Assembly (NCBI GenBank): GCA_964594365.1
Contig: CAZQMB010000020.1
Coordinates: forward strand, 1-19,695
Length of the DNA stretch: 19,695 nucleotides
Source of the DNA: CAIUSP01 sp964594365
GTDB lineage: Bacteria; Actinomycetota; Thermoleophilia; Solirubrobacterales; 70-9
Direction: 5' to 3'
Position numbers and translations under genes: made by a program. Positions 1-7,650 of this stretch are shown in pieces (within the stretch, counting starts at the first letter, position 1; every line of letters starts with the position of its first letter). A model generated the notes under the pieces. It did not search any database. It was not told the origin of the DNA and worked only from the letters and a program-made list of their open reading frames with translations.

Positions 1-45
1 TTCGCGGCCAAGGTCAAGAAGCAGACCGACGCTGTTACCGGCTGA
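1..45 (+). CDS. C-terminal end of an unidentified protein (partial)
   Basis: The first 14 codons of the window read FAAKVKKQTDAVTG and end in TGA at 43-45, immediately before a strong terminator. The tail is rich in Lys, Ala and Thr, like the tail of the secreted beta-helix protein that follows (KGKTTAKTSG), and both genes have nearly the same terminator. This suggests, but does not prove, that the cut-off gene is a related secreted protein. No domain is visible and no function can be assigned. Confidence 0.6.
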   Translation, partial: FAAKVKKQTDAVTG

Positions 46-70
46 GCCTCACGCCTGAATGGCTTCGGGA

Positions 71-99
71 AAACGCCCCTCTCGATGAGGGGCGTTTTT
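71..99 (+). terminator. Rho-independent terminator after the partial gene
   Basis: A perfect 11-bp stem (71-81 with 87-97) encloses the 5-base loop TCGAT and runs into a T tract at 95-99. It lies 26 bases after the upstream stop codon. Stem and flanks are almost the same as those of the terminator at 2196-2224. Confidence 0.9.
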
Positions 100-201
100 C
101 GTTCGTGGGACCGGTCGATGTGTTATTACTGCCCGTAAGTTTGTGTCAAAAAGCCCTCCTTGTTAATGGAACACATCGATAGCGAAAGGAACGAAACTCA
201 A
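100..201 (+). other. Intergenic region and leader before the beta-helix gene
   Basis: This stretch between the terminator and the ATG at 202 is clearly richer in A and T than the genes around it, especially 119-200, so it probably holds the promoter and leader. A weak -35/-10 pair can be drawn (TTGTGT at 141-146, TAATGG at 164-169, 17 bases apart), but the -10 is poor. AAAGGA at 185-190 is a possible ribosome binding site, 11 bases before the ATG. Confidence 0.4.
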
Positions 202-2172
202 ATGAACCACTCCCCCATCATCCACCGCGGCCGCCTCTTCGCCCTTGGACTCTTTGCGGGCGCCGGTGCGCTTGCCACATCACTGGTCCTCGCCTCCTCC
301 TCGGGAGCAGCCGCGACAGAGACCGTCACCAACCTGAACGACTCCGGCGCCGGATCTCTCCGCCAGGCAGTCACCGATGTGGATGACGGTGGGACGATCA
401 AGTTCGCCGCCAGCCTCAAAGGCACCATCGCGCTGGAGAGCGAAATAGCCATCGACAAGAGCGTCCTCATCGACGGCAATGATCAGGTCGCGGTCAGCGG
501 CCGTGCCCAGAATCAGGTCTTCGTGCTTGGCGAAACGACTCCGGCCATCGATGTGGAGATGAACGACCTCGAGATAACCCGCGGGTACGAATCCACTGAC
601 GACGGCTGCGCCATCCACTCCGAGATCACTGGTTCGCTCACCTTTGAGCGCATGTACTTCTTCCGAAACCTGGGGAGTTGTGATGGAGCGGGGATCAGGC
701 AGGAAGGCTCAGGTCCGGTCACGGTCGACGAATCGGCCTTCGTGCGTAATTCGACCGAGGATGGCGGTGGCGGAATCATGATCGCCGGCGATGCCAACCT
801 GACCGTCACCGACTCGGAGTTCGTCCTGAACGCCGGCGACGACGAAGGCGGCGCCATCTTCACCGACGGAACTGCCGGTGCCGGCGCGGTGACCATCACC
901 GATTCGCTCTTCGACCGCAACACGGGAGGCGCGGATGGCGACGGAGGGCACATCTTCCACCGCGATGGTGCCGGTGATCTCACCATCCAGCGGTCGCTCT
1001 TCCTCTTGGGCGCAGCGATCGATGACGATGGAGGCGCCATTGCTGTTGATAATTCGTCGGACGGCAGTTCCGTCCTGTTCGAGGATGTAGAGGTCTTCGG
1101 TTCAGGGGCCGACGAATCAGGGGGCCTCGATTTCAATAGTCTGGCCGGTGATGTTACGCTGAGGCGCGTCACCGTCGACTCGACTTTCGCCGGTGAAAAC
1201 GCAGCTGGCATTTCGGTCACCGGGGGTGGGGAGCAGACCGACTTCCTGATGGAGGACTCAGCCATCGTCAACAACATGTCCGGCGACTCGGATGCACCAG
1301 TCGAGTTCGAGGCGGGTACCTCCAACTACGTGATCAGGAACAGCACGGTCGCCGGAAACGTCGGTGACGCCGACGAAGGGGGGGTTAACATGGCCAGCTT
1401 CAACGGAACACTGCTGGTGGACGGCTCCTCAATCGTGGGCAACCAGGTTTCCTCGAACTCGAGCGGGGCTGGTGGACTCACCATCAGACAGGGCGCCACC
1501 ACAGTTCGGAACAGCATCATCGCCGACAACCTCAACGGCGGCTATCCGAACCAGTCTGATTGCCACATTACAGGTGGAACGATCACGCTCGAGGGTGCGA
1601 ACATCATCGAGAACCCCGGTGGCTGCACCTTCGAGGCCGGCAGCCCCCCGCCGATCACGGGTGATGCTGGAGTAGCCGCCGAACCGATCGAGGTGGCGAC
1701 CCGATCAGGCGGCTTCACCTGGGTGACTCGACTCAAGCCCAACAGTCCGGCGATCGACGCCGCAGTCGACAGCACCTTGACGCGCGACCAGCGTGGCGTG
1801 CCAAGGCCTCAGCTGTCGGCGAAGGATCTCGGCGCCTACGAGTGGGCACCGACGCCGACCGTCAAGATCGTCAGCTCCACCGGCGAGTCGATGAAAGTCA
1901 AGGTTGGGTGCGGAACGAGCATCAGAGGCTGTTCTCTCAAGGTGACCGGATCTCGAAACCTCAAGGGTCGAGTTAGTCCCGCTGAAGCGAGCAGCACCAA
2001 GGTCACCCTCAGTGCCGGTCAGAAGAAGACGGTGACTATCTCCTACTCGCCGAAGATGATCAAGTTCGTGAGGCGCGGTGTGAGGAAGAACGGGCAGGCC
2101 AAGATCGCGGCCAATGCCGTCAACACCGCCACAGGCTACAAGGGCAAGACCACAGCCAAGACCTCAGGCTGA
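202..2172 (+). CDS. Secreted right-handed beta-helix protein with choice-of-anchor Q-like C-terminal region
   Basis: 656 residues. I start at ATG 202 rather than TTG 160 or ATG 166 because only this start gives a normal signal peptide: a basic N-terminus (HRGR), a hydrophobic stretch and a small-residue end (SSSGAAA, residue about 38). The mature part opens with NDSGAGSLRQA (about 46-56), the usual opening of secreted bacterial polymorphic or parallel beta-helix proteins. Many short coils follow (about 60-500), each with a pattern such as SxFxxN followed by DGGAI. Residues 514-548 carry SPAIDA, DQRG and DLGAYEW, the signature end of choice-of-anchor Q proteins. The last 100 residues are Lys- and Thr-rich with a Cys pair and look like a separate beta domain or wall anchor. 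Such proteins are extracellular; possible roles include polysaccharide binding or adhesion, but no catalytic residues are recognised. The gene stands alone between two terminators. Confidence 0.85.
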   Translation: MNHSPIIHRGRLFALGLFAGAGALATSLVLASSSGAAATETVTNLNDSGAGSLRQAVTDVDDGGTIKFAASLKGTIALESEIAIDKSVLIDGNDQVAVSGRAQNQVFVLGETTPAIDVEMNDLEITRGYESTDDGCAIHSEITGSLTFERMYFFRNLGSCDGAGIRQEGSGPVTVDESAFVRNSTEDGGGGIMIAGDANLTVTDSEFVLNAGDDEGGAIFTDGTAGAGAVTITDSLFDRNTGGADGDGGHIFHRDGAGDLTIQRSLFLLGAAIDDDGGAIAVDNSSDGSSVLFEDVEVFGSGADESGGLDFNSLAGDVTLRRVTVDSTFAGENAAGISVTGGGEQTDFLMEDSAIVNNMSGDSDAPVEFEAGTSNYVIRNSTVAGNVGDADEGGVNMASFNGTLLVDGSSIVGNQVSSNSSGAGGLTIRQGATTVRNSIIADNLNGGYPNQSDCHITGGTITLEGANIIENPGGCTFEAGSPPPITGDAGVAAEPIEVATRSGGFTWVTRLKPNSPAIDAAVDSTLTRDQRGVPRPQLSAKDLGAYEWAPTPTVKIVSSTGESMKVKVGCGTSIRGCSLKVTGSRNLKGRVSPAEASSTKVTLSAGQKKTVTISYSPKMIKFVRRGVRKNGQAKIAANAVNTATGYKGKTTAKTSG

Positions 2173-2195
2173 CGCCCTCAAGACAGGCAGTTTGG

Positions 2196-2224
2196 AAAAC
2201 GCCCCTCTCCGGAGGGGCGTTTTT
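2196..2224 (+). terminator. Rho-independent terminator after the beta-helix gene
   Basis: A 12-bp stem (2196-2207 with 2212-2223) with the tetraloop TCCG runs straight into a T tract, 23 bases after the stop codon. It shares the core AAAACGCCCCTC/GAGGGGCGTTTT with the terminator at 71-99. Confidence 0.93.
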
Positions 2225-2260
2225 CGTTCTCGTGCGGAGTCGTGGCACTCGCGCGCTCAA

Positions 2261-2266
2261 TAGGAT
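2261..2266 (+). promoter_or_regulatory. -10 box of a leaderless promoter for the small membrane protein
   Basis: TAGGAT fits TANNNT and ends exactly 6 bases before the GTG at 2273, so transcription would begin at the start codon. No convincing -35 element is seen. Confidence 0.6.
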
Positions 2267-2272
2267 GAACCC

Positions 2273-2563
2273 GTGAGCGCTCGACTGAAGGATCTCTGGC
2301 GTCGCGGACAGCGGGGCTGGCCAGCAGACAATCCGGTGGCGCAGTTCCCCAACGCTCCGCTGCTGGTTGCGATCGCCGCCTGGATCGTGAGGCAGTTCAC
2401 GGACGGCACCGCATACGACTGGGCCAGCGCGGTCTTCTACGTTGCGCTCGCCTGCTTCGCCTTCTGGGAGCTGGTCGACGGGGTGAACAGGTTCCGCCGC
2501 ATCGTTGGCGCGGTGATCCTCGTCCTCACCGTCTATCTGGTGGCTCAGGCTCTCGGAGCCTGA
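2273..2563 (+). CDS. Small membrane protein of unknown function
   Basis: 96 residues from a GTG start. There is no Shine-Dalgarno sequence, but a TAGGAT box lies 6 bases upstream, which supports a leaderless start here. The first 28 residues are basic and contain Trp (DLWRRGQRGW). Three hydrophobic segments follow at about 29-46, 48-64 and 74-94, so it is probably an integral membrane protein. I recognise no family. It ends 20 bases before the DHA2 exporter on the same strand, but that gene has its own -10 box, so the two need not be one transcript. Confidence 0.75.
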   Translation: MSARLKDLWRRGQRGWPADNPVAQFPNAPLLVAIAAWIVRQFTDGTAYDWASAVFYVALACFAFWELVDGVNRFRRIVGAVILVLTVYLVAQALGA

Positions 2564-2571
2564 GCAGCGGG

Positions 2572-2577
2572 TACCCT
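2572..2577 (+). promoter_or_regulatory. -10 box of a leaderless promoter for the DHA2 exporter
   Basis: TACCCT ends 6 bases before ATG 2584. The same hexamer precedes tRNA-Ser(CGA) at 19607-19612 on the - strand, which supports it as a real promoter element in this genome. Confidence 0.65.
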
Positions 2578-2583
2578 CGTTCG

Positions 2584-4209
2584 ATGGGCAAGTGGAAGGC
2601 GATAGTCGCGATCTCGCTGGCGCAGTTCGTGATGGTGCTCGACACCACCGTGATGAACGTCTCGCTGGAGCAGGTGGTGAACGATCTCGACACCACAGTC
2701 GCCGACATCCAGCTCGCGATCACCTTCTACACGCTCACGATGGCGGCACTGATGCTCACCGGCGGCCGACTCGGTGGCATGTGGGGACGCCTGCGCACCT
2801 ACAAGATCGGCGCGGTCGTGTACGGAGCCGGCTCGTTGCTGACCGCACTGGCACCCAACCTCACCGCTCTGCTGATCGGCTGGTCCTTCGTCGAGGCCAT
2901 AGGCGCGGCGCTGATCATCCCCGCGACCATGGCGCTGACCGCCAGCAACTATCAGGGGCGCGATCGCGCGATCGCCTACGGGATCCTCGGCGGGATCAGC
3001 GCCGCCGGCGCGGCGGCCGGGCCGTTGATCGGCGGGTTCGTGACCGAATACGCATCCTGGCGTTACGTCTTCGCGGCAGAAACCGTGATCATGCTCGGCC
3101 TGGTCGTCACCGCTGGCGCGATCAAGGACGCGAAGGTCACCGGAAAGGAGAGCCTCGATGTACCGAGCGTCGTGCTGTCTGCATCGGGGCTCGGCATCTT
3201 CGTCTTCGCGATCCTCCGCTCGAGCGTGTGGGGGTGGATCACCCCGACCGGGAACGGACCCACTCTATTCGGGCTTTCGCTCGTCCCCTACCTCGCAGCG
3301 CTCGGTCTGCTGATCCTCGCCTTCTTCCTGAGACGCCAGGAGAAGCTCGAACGGGACAAGAGCCAGCCTCTTCTGCCGAGCAAGTTGCTGAAGATCGCGC
3401 AGCTCAGAGGGGGCCTGGTGATGCTCTCGGTCCAACAGCTGGTGTTGGCGGGGACCTTCTTCGTAATACCCGTCTACCTGCAGATCGTGCTCGGCAAGGG
3501 TGCTCTGGAGACCGGCGTGAACATCCTCCCTCTGGCCATCGGCGTGATCATCTTCTCTCTGCTCGGCGCAAGGGCATCGGGCCTCTACTCGCCCAGAGCG
3601 ATCGTGAGGGTCGGGTTGGCGGTCCTATTCGTCGGCATCCTCACGATCCTCGGATCGGTCGGCTCCAACCCCGACTCGCTCTGGTTCCTGGTCGGAATGG
3701 GCCTGTTCGGCGCCGGCATAGGGCTGGGCATCTCGCAACTCGGCAACACGATCATGTCGGCTGCGCCGCAGAAGAACTCAAGCGAGGCCGGAGGTTTGCA
3801 GGGGACCGCGAACAACCTCGGGATGGCAGTCGGCACCGCTCTGATCGGTGCGGTCCTGCTGACGGGTCTGAACCACTCACTCGAGAACACGATCCAAAGC
3901 GACCAGAGGATCTCCGCCGCAGTGAGGCAGGAGGTCGCGAAGTCGACCCAGCAGGTCCCGGTGATCACTGCCGAGGATGCGAAAGCGGAGCTGAAGAACA
4001 CCAGCCTCACCTCGGCAGAGCAGAAAGCCGTACTCGACGACTACGAGCAGTCGATGATCAAGGCGCTCAAGCGGGCCTTCACCGTCGCCGCCCTGATCGC
4101 CCTGATCGCCCTCTGGTTCGTGCGTTTCCTGCCCGACAAGCCGCTGGTTGCGAGCAAGCAGTCCAAACGCGCTCCGCCCAAGCGCAAGCCACGCGCGGCG
4201 CGCGCGTGA
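2584..4209 (+). CDS. MFS drug:H+ antiporter, DHA2 (14-TM) family
   Basis: 541 residues, the usual length for 14-helix DHA2 exporters (EmrB/QacA type), which expel drugs or other amphipathic compounds using the proton gradient. The first helix holds the DHA2 motif VLDTTVMNVSL (D20, N25). Motif A is GGRLGGMWGRLRTYKIG (about 60-76), with the usual acidic residue replaced by Gly. Motif C, GISAAGAAAGPLIGG, lies at about 137-151. A long hydrophilic stretch before the last helix (about 430-500) is typical of DHA2 proteins. The C-terminal tail is very basic (KRAPPKRKPRAARA) and probably cytoplasmic. The substrate cannot be read from the sequence, and no regulator gene is next to it. The start is supported by a leaderless -10 box. 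Confidence 0.93.
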   Translation: MGKWKAIVAISLAQFVMVLDTTVMNVSLEQVVNDLDTTVADIQLAITFYTLTMAALMLTGGRLGGMWGRLRTYKIGAVVYGAGSLLTALAPNLTALLIGWSFVEAIGAALIIPATMALTASNYQGRDRAIAYGILGGISAAGAAAGPLIGGFVTEYASWRYVFAAETVIMLGLVVTAGAIKDAKVTGKESLDVPSVVLSASGLGIFVFAILRSSVWGWITPTGNGPTLFGLSLVPYLAALGLLILAFFLRRQEKLERDKSQPLLPSKLLKIAQLRGGLVMLSVQQLVLAGTFFVIPVYLQIVLGKGALETGVNILPLAIGVIIFSLLGARASGLYSPRAIVRVGLAVLFVGILTILGSVGSNPDSLWFLVGMGLFGAGIGLGISQLGNTIMSAAPQKNSSEAGGLQGTANNLGMAVGTALIGAVLLTGLNHSLENTIQSDQRISAAVRQEVAKSTQQVPVITAEDAKAELKNTSLTSAEQKAVLDDYEQSMIKALKRAFTVAALIALIALWFVRFLPDKPLVASKQSKRAPPKRKPRAARA

Positions 4210-4248
4210 ACTCGCAACCTCTGCACGCATGAGGTGTTCATTCGAGAG

Positions 4249-5502
4249 ATGAGCAAACTCCACTCCCCCACCTCCATCCGTCGCCTCGCCCTCGCAGGCT
4301 TCGGATTCCTCGCAATCGTTTCCTGCTGGTCGCTCCTGCCGGGCGATGGAGTCATCTCTGGCACCCGAGCCGAGGCCGCCTCGTGCAGGCTGAAGCCAGC
4401 CGCCACCGACTGCGCGCTCAAGTGGGCAGGCAGGCGATCGGGTATCGCCATCGGTGCATCGATCTCGGAAGGCGTTCCCGAGCGAGAGCAAGCCGACATC
4501 CTCGCCCACTTCAACGCGGTCAGTGACGAGAACGCCTTCAAGTGGTCCTCGATGGAGTCGAGCGAGGGGAACATCGACTTCTCCGACACCGATGCGCTGG
4601 TGGACTGGGCCAACGCAAACGGCCTGAGGCTGAGGGCCCACACGCTGTTCTGGCACCGGTACCAGACCCCCTCTTGGGTGATCAACCAGATCGACGCTGC
4701 CGACGATCCCGCTGCGACCTTGCGCGAGTTGATGGATCGAAGGATCGAACAGGTGGTCGGCCGGTATCGAGGCCGGGTGAAGATCTACGACGTGGTCAAC
4801 GAACCGCTGCAGACCTTCGGTCCGGGCTGGGACACCACCGACTCGTTCGTATCGAGGTCGAACTTCTTCTACCTGGCGCTCGGCGAGCGATACATCGATC
4901 ACGCCTTCCGGGCGACACGGGCTGCTGACCCCAAGGCGAAGCTGTTCCTCAACGAGACCGTCTGGAACCCGACCATCGGCGATCCGAAAGCAGACGCGTT
5001 CCTCGCTCTGGTCAAGCGTCTGAAGCGGCGCGGCGTGCCTGTAGACGGGGTCGGCCTGCAGACGCACGGGATGTTCGGCTTGGCTCCACCGAACTTCCCC
5101 GAATCGACTCGCAGTTTCCGCAGGTACCTCGATGCGCTCGGCAACCTCGGGGTGAAGGTCGAGATAACCGAACTCGACGTGGCGCTTCCGCTGATCGGTG
5201 ACGTCCCAGACCCGCTCGCCGAGCAGGCAAAGGTCTACCGGCGGGTAGTGGATGCCTGCGCATTCGCACGGCAGTGCGTCGGGGTGACCACCTGGAACAT
5301 CCGGGATACGGACACCTGGCTCGACACCTTCCCCTTCACCTCCGGCAACGCGCCCAACCTGCCGCTGCTGCTCGACGGCGAGGGCAACCCCAAGCCCGCA
5401 TACCAGGCGGTGAAGCAGTCCTTGCTGCGTCGCTGCAACCAGCGGTGGGCCGTCAACCGCAAACGCCCTGCGAGGTCCTGCTCGGTCCCCTGGCCTCGCT
5501 AG
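4249..5502 (+). CDS. Secreted endo-1,4-beta-xylanase, glycoside hydrolase family 10
   Basis: 417 residues from ATG 4249; GTG 4234 is an alternative five codons upstream. The N-terminus has RR at 11-12, a hydrophobic stretch at about 13-30 and a small-residue region ending near AEAA (41-44), so it is an export signal. The GH10 barrel follows: ENAFKW (94-99), RAHTLFWH (129-136), the acid/base Glu in DVVNEP (E185), LQTH (270-273) and the nucleophile Glu in ITELDV (E308). The late tryptophan motif reads TTWNIRDTDTW, and the C-terminus has the usual PKPAY. GH10 enzymes cut the beta-1,4-xylose backbone of plant xylan by a retaining mechanism. The last 25 residues are basic and extend past the catalytic domain; no carbohydrate-binding module is present. 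It follows the exporter by 39 bases. All key residues are intact, so it should be active. Confidence 0.95.
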   Translation: MSKLHSPTSIRRLALAGFGFLAIVSCWSLLPGDGVISGTRAEAASCRLKPAATDCALKWAGRRSGIAIGASISEGVPEREQADILAHFNAVSDENAFKWSSMESSEGNIDFSDTDALVDWANANGLRLRAHTLFWHRYQTPSWVINQIDAADDPAATLRELMDRRIEQVVGRYRGRVKIYDVVNEPLQTFGPGWDTTDSFVSRSNFFYLALGERYIDHAFRATRAADPKAKLFLNETVWNPTIGDPKADAFLALVKRLKRRGVPVDGVGLQTHGMFGLAPPNFPESTRSFRRYLDALGNLGVKVEITELDVALPLIGDVPDPLAEQAKVYRRVVDACAFARQCVGVTTWNIRDTDTWLDTFPFTSGNAPNLPLLLDGEGNPKPAYQAVKQSLLRRCNQRWAVNRKRPARSCSVPWPR

Positions 5503-5505
5503 TCT
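5500..5505 (+). promoter_or_regulatory. Probable -10 box for the heliorhodopsin
   Basis: TAGTCT starts on the TAG stop codon of the xylanase and ends 9 bases before ATG 5515, giving a leader of about 2-3 bases. The same hexamer stands before the GST-photolyase unit at 6854-6859. Confidence 0.5.
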
Positions 5506-5514
5506 CTGCTCTCG

Positions 5515-6306
5515 ATGGCCGCAACCAAGAAGAAGGCTCCCACCAAGGCCCAGAAGTTCCGGCGTCTCCATCGCCTCAACCTGATCGCGACGGTCTTCTT
5601 CGCGGTGCAGGTGGTTGTGATCCTCGCGCTGGCGCAGCCCGCCAAGCTCCCGGTCCTCGGCTCGTTCCTCCTCGACGCTCCGGGAAGCGGCAAGTACGGC
5701 TCCACCGACCTCTTCGATCTGCGGATCGACTGGATGGTCGGCCTGTTCCTGCTCCTCGCTGCGGTCGATCACTTCGCGGTGGGCACCTTCGGTCGCAAGT
5801 GGTACGAGAAGAACGTCGCCAAAGGCGTCAACCCGGCCCGCTGGTGGGAGTACTCGATCAGCGCTTCGATAATGGTGGTCCTGATCGCCATGCTGGCTGG
5901 CGCGAGCGACATCGTGGCGTTGCTGATGATGTTCGGCGCCAACGCGGCGATGATCCTCTTCGGACTGGTGATGGAACGGTCGAACTTCGGCAAGCGCAAG
6001 GTCGACTGGTCACCGTTCGTCTGGGGCTGCGTGATCGGAGCCGTTCCGTGGATCGGTATCGCGGTCCAGCTCGCCCTCTCGCAGGACAACGGTGATGGAG
6101 TCCCGGGGTTCGTATTCGGGATCTTCGTCTCGCTGTTCATCCTCTTCAACACCTTCGCGGTGAACATGTGGCTCGGTTATCGCGGCAAGGGTCGCTGGAA
6201 GGACCCGCTCTTCGTCGAACTCGCCTACGTGATCCTCAGCTTCACCGCCAAGACCGTGCTCGCCTGGCAGGTCTACGCCGGCTCCCTCGCCGGCACCCCG
6301 GCCTGA
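5515..6306 (+). CDS. Heliorhodopsin
   Basis: 263 residues with seven hydrophobic segments. Heliorhodopsins are retinal proteins in which the N-terminus faces the cytoplasm, opposite to ordinary microbial rhodopsins. The hallmarks are visible: the RLHRLNL start of helix A (H19), AAVDHF in helix B (H86), RWWEYSISASIM in helix C with counter-ion E112, MMFGANAAMILFG in helix D, PWIGI in helix E, and LSFTAKTVLAWQVYAG in helix G with Schiff-base lysine K246. The N-terminal 16 residues are very basic and Lys-rich, which fits a cytoplasmic N-terminus. E112 and K246 correspond to E107 and K241 of the type protein 48C12 as I recall its numbering. Heliorhodopsins do not pump strongly and are thought to act as light sensors or partners of soluble enzymes. 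The gene starts 12 bases after the xylanase and ends one base from the convergent AlgH gene. No retinal synthesis gene is in the window. Confidence 0.95.
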   Translation: MAATKKKAPTKAQKFRRLHRLNLIATVFFAVQVVVILALAQPAKLPVLGSFLLDAPGSGKYGSTDLFDLRIDWMVGLFLLLAAVDHFAVGTFGRKWYEKNVAKGVNPARWWEYSISASIMVVLIAMLAGASDIVALLMMFGANAAMILFGLVMERSNFGKRKVDWSPFVWGCVIGAVPWIGIAVQLALSQDNGDGVPGFVFGIFVSLFILFNTFAVNMWLGYRGKGRWKDPLFVELAYVILSFTAKTVLAWQVYAGSLAGTPA

Positions 6307-6307
6307 G

Positions 6308-6832
6308 TCAGTTGACCGAAGGGTCCTCGGGCAACCTGGCGAGGACCTCGTACTCGCCCCCGAGCCTCTTCAAGACCTCGGACCAGAGATCGCCGTCGCT
6401 GAACGCATCGTCGGCAACCGGCTCCGCGAGAATCCACCCCTCCTGCTCCATCTCGGCGTCCAACTGCCCGGCCGACCAACCCGCGTAACCGGCGAAGACC
6501 TGGAACCTCTCCAACTCCGCGGGGCGCTCGAGATCGACCATGCCCACCGCTCCGACGAGCAGCCTCTCCGATTCGCTCGGATCCTCGAACTCGCCGATGC
6601 AGGTCAGGGCGTTCGGGGCCACCGGCCCACCGAGACGGATCAGCTGATCGGACCCGAGTCGGTCCGCCAACTCGGGGATCGTCTCGCCGAGCCGAGTGCT
6701 CGATGGATGATTCAGGGTCAGCCCGAAGGCTCCATCGTCGTTGTGTTCGACCACCAGGACTACCGACCGGTGGAAGAAGTCGCCGATCTCCGGCGAAGCG
6801 ACCAGGAGTTTTCCGGCAACCGATTCGGCCAT
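6308..6832 (-). CDS. AlgH/YqgE (DUF179) family protein
   Basis: 174 residues. I use the ATG at 6832, where the family's normal N-terminus begins (MAESVAGKLLVASP), not the upstream extension to 7000, which runs through the divergent GST gene. Family motifs in order: GKLLVASP (7-14), FHRSVVLV (20-27), GAFGLTLNHP (34-43), GGPV (68-71), FAGYAGWSAGQL (113-124) and EGW (131-133). These compact alpha/beta proteins are widespread in bacteria, and their biochemical function is not settled, although the name comes from alginate regulation in Pseudomonas. Only 33 bases separate its start from the divergent GST gene, so the two promoters overlap or abut. Its stop is one base from the heliorhodopsin stop, leaving no room for a separate terminator. 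Confidence 0.93.
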   Translation of the reverse strand: MAESVAGKLLVASPEIGDFFHRSVVLVVEHNDDGAFGLTLNHPSSTRLGETIPELADRLGSDQLIRLGGPVAPNALTCIGEFEDPSESERLLVGAVGMVDLERPAELERFQVFAGYAGWSAGQLDAEMEQEGWILAEPVADDAFSDGDLWSEVLKRLGGEYEVLARLPEDPSVN

Positions 6833-6853
6833 CGCCGCTAAGGCTCGCACAGG

Positions 6854-6859
6854 TAGTCT
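6854..6859 (+). promoter_or_regulatory. -10 box of a leaderless promoter for the GST-photolyase unit
   Basis: TAGTCT ends exactly 6 bases before the GTG at 6866. It lies in the 33-base gap between the divergent AlgH and GST genes and is identical to the box before the heliorhodopsin. Confidence 0.65.
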
Positions 6860-6865
6860 GAACGG

Positions 6866-7642
6866 GTGGCGAAAGTCTCCTCCACACCGCGCGTGAAGCT
6901 GTACGGCTTCGTCCTCTCCCACCCGGTAACCACGGTCCGGTTGGCGCTGGCCCGAAAGGGCATCGCCTACGAGCAGGTGAATCTGAGGGTGGGTCTGCAC
7001 GCCACTCAGTTGCGAGCACTCGGCTTCGCGACCGGCACGGTTCCGGCGATGAAGATCGATGGTCAGAAGATCCAGGGTTCACGCCAGATCATCAGGGCAC
7101 TGGAGGAACTCCAGCCCGAGCCGCGTCTCTTCCCGTCCGACCCCTCTCTGCGCATCGCGGTGGAGGATGCCGAGCGCTGGGGAGAGGAGACCCTCCAGCC
7201 GATTCCCCGGAGGCTGTTCAGATACGTCGCGAGCACCGACGCCTCGGTGCGCGAGGCGGTGGCCGAGCGTGAGGGGCTCCCTGCACCGAAACTGGCGGCG
7301 CGGGCAACCGCACCGCTGACCAAGCGGATGGCTGCGAAGGTCGGCGCCGACGCCGAGCAGGTTCGGGCCGACATGAACGCCCTCCCCGGTCTGATCCGCC
7401 GGGTAGAGCAGATGCTGAAGGACGGAACGATCGGCGGCGAAGAGCCCAACGCGGCCGACTTCCAGATCGCTCCGACCATCAGGGTGCTGATGAATCTCGA
7501 GGACACCGCGCCGATCGTCCTGGGCAGCCCCGCCGAGGAGTGGGCACGGCGTCTGGTTCCAGACTATCCGGCAGATCTTCCGGCCAGGCTCCCCGCGGAT
7601 TGGACGGCGCCCCTCCGCGACGCCGCCGCCCAGCGCGCCTGA
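6866..7642 (+). CDS. Glutathione S-transferase-like protein
   Basis: 258 residues from GTG 6866, a start fixed by the -10 box six bases upstream. The N-terminal thioredoxin-fold domain (about 10-82) reads KLYGFVLSHPVTTVRLALAR, then GTVPAMKIDGQ with the cis-proline of the fold (VP, 59-60) and GSRQIIRAL (71-79), where GSTs bind the gamma-glutamyl part of their thiol. The rest is an alpha-helical C-terminal domain. GSTs attach glutathione to electrophiles or reduce peroxides, but most actinobacteria use mycothiol instead, so the real thiol partner here is open. It is 8 bases upstream of the photolyase and probably co-transcribed with it, which suggests a stress-defence role. This is inference; the family is sequence-diverse. 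Confidence 0.85.
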   Translation: MAKVSSTPRVKLYGFVLSHPVTTVRLALARKGIAYEQVNLRVGLHATQLRALGFATGTVPAMKIDGQKIQGSRQIIRALEELQPEPRLFPSDPSLRIAVEDAERWGEETLQPIPRRLFRYVASTDASVREAVAEREGLPAPKLAARATAPLTKRMAAKVGADAEQVRADMNALPGLIRRVEQMLKDGTIGGEEPNAADFQIAPTIRVLMNLEDTAPIVLGSPAEEWARRLVPDYPADLPARLPADWTAPLRDAAAQRA

Positions 7643-7650
7643 GCACGGCG

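Noticed and set aside
160..201. Upstream TTG/ATG starts for the beta-helix protein
   Set aside because: They would put 12-14 charged residues before the signal peptide and would lie upstream of the only ribosome binding site.
2592..4232. Open frame of 546 codons on the + strand in another frame of the exporter
   Set aside because: It is Arg/His/Asp-rich low-complexity translation with no membrane segments. The exporter frame has 14-TM DHA2 motifs.
3877..5772. Open frame of 631 codons on the - strand across the exporter end and the xylanase
   Set aside because: It is rich in Arg, Gly, Val and Glu with no domain. The + strand genes beneath it have full family motifs. Long antisense frames are expected in high-GC coding DNA.
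7540..7650. GTG start for the photolyase inside the GST gene
   Set aside because: The added 37 residues are Arg/Pro/Gly-rich shadow of GST coding sequence, and the photolyase fold begins right after ATG 7651.
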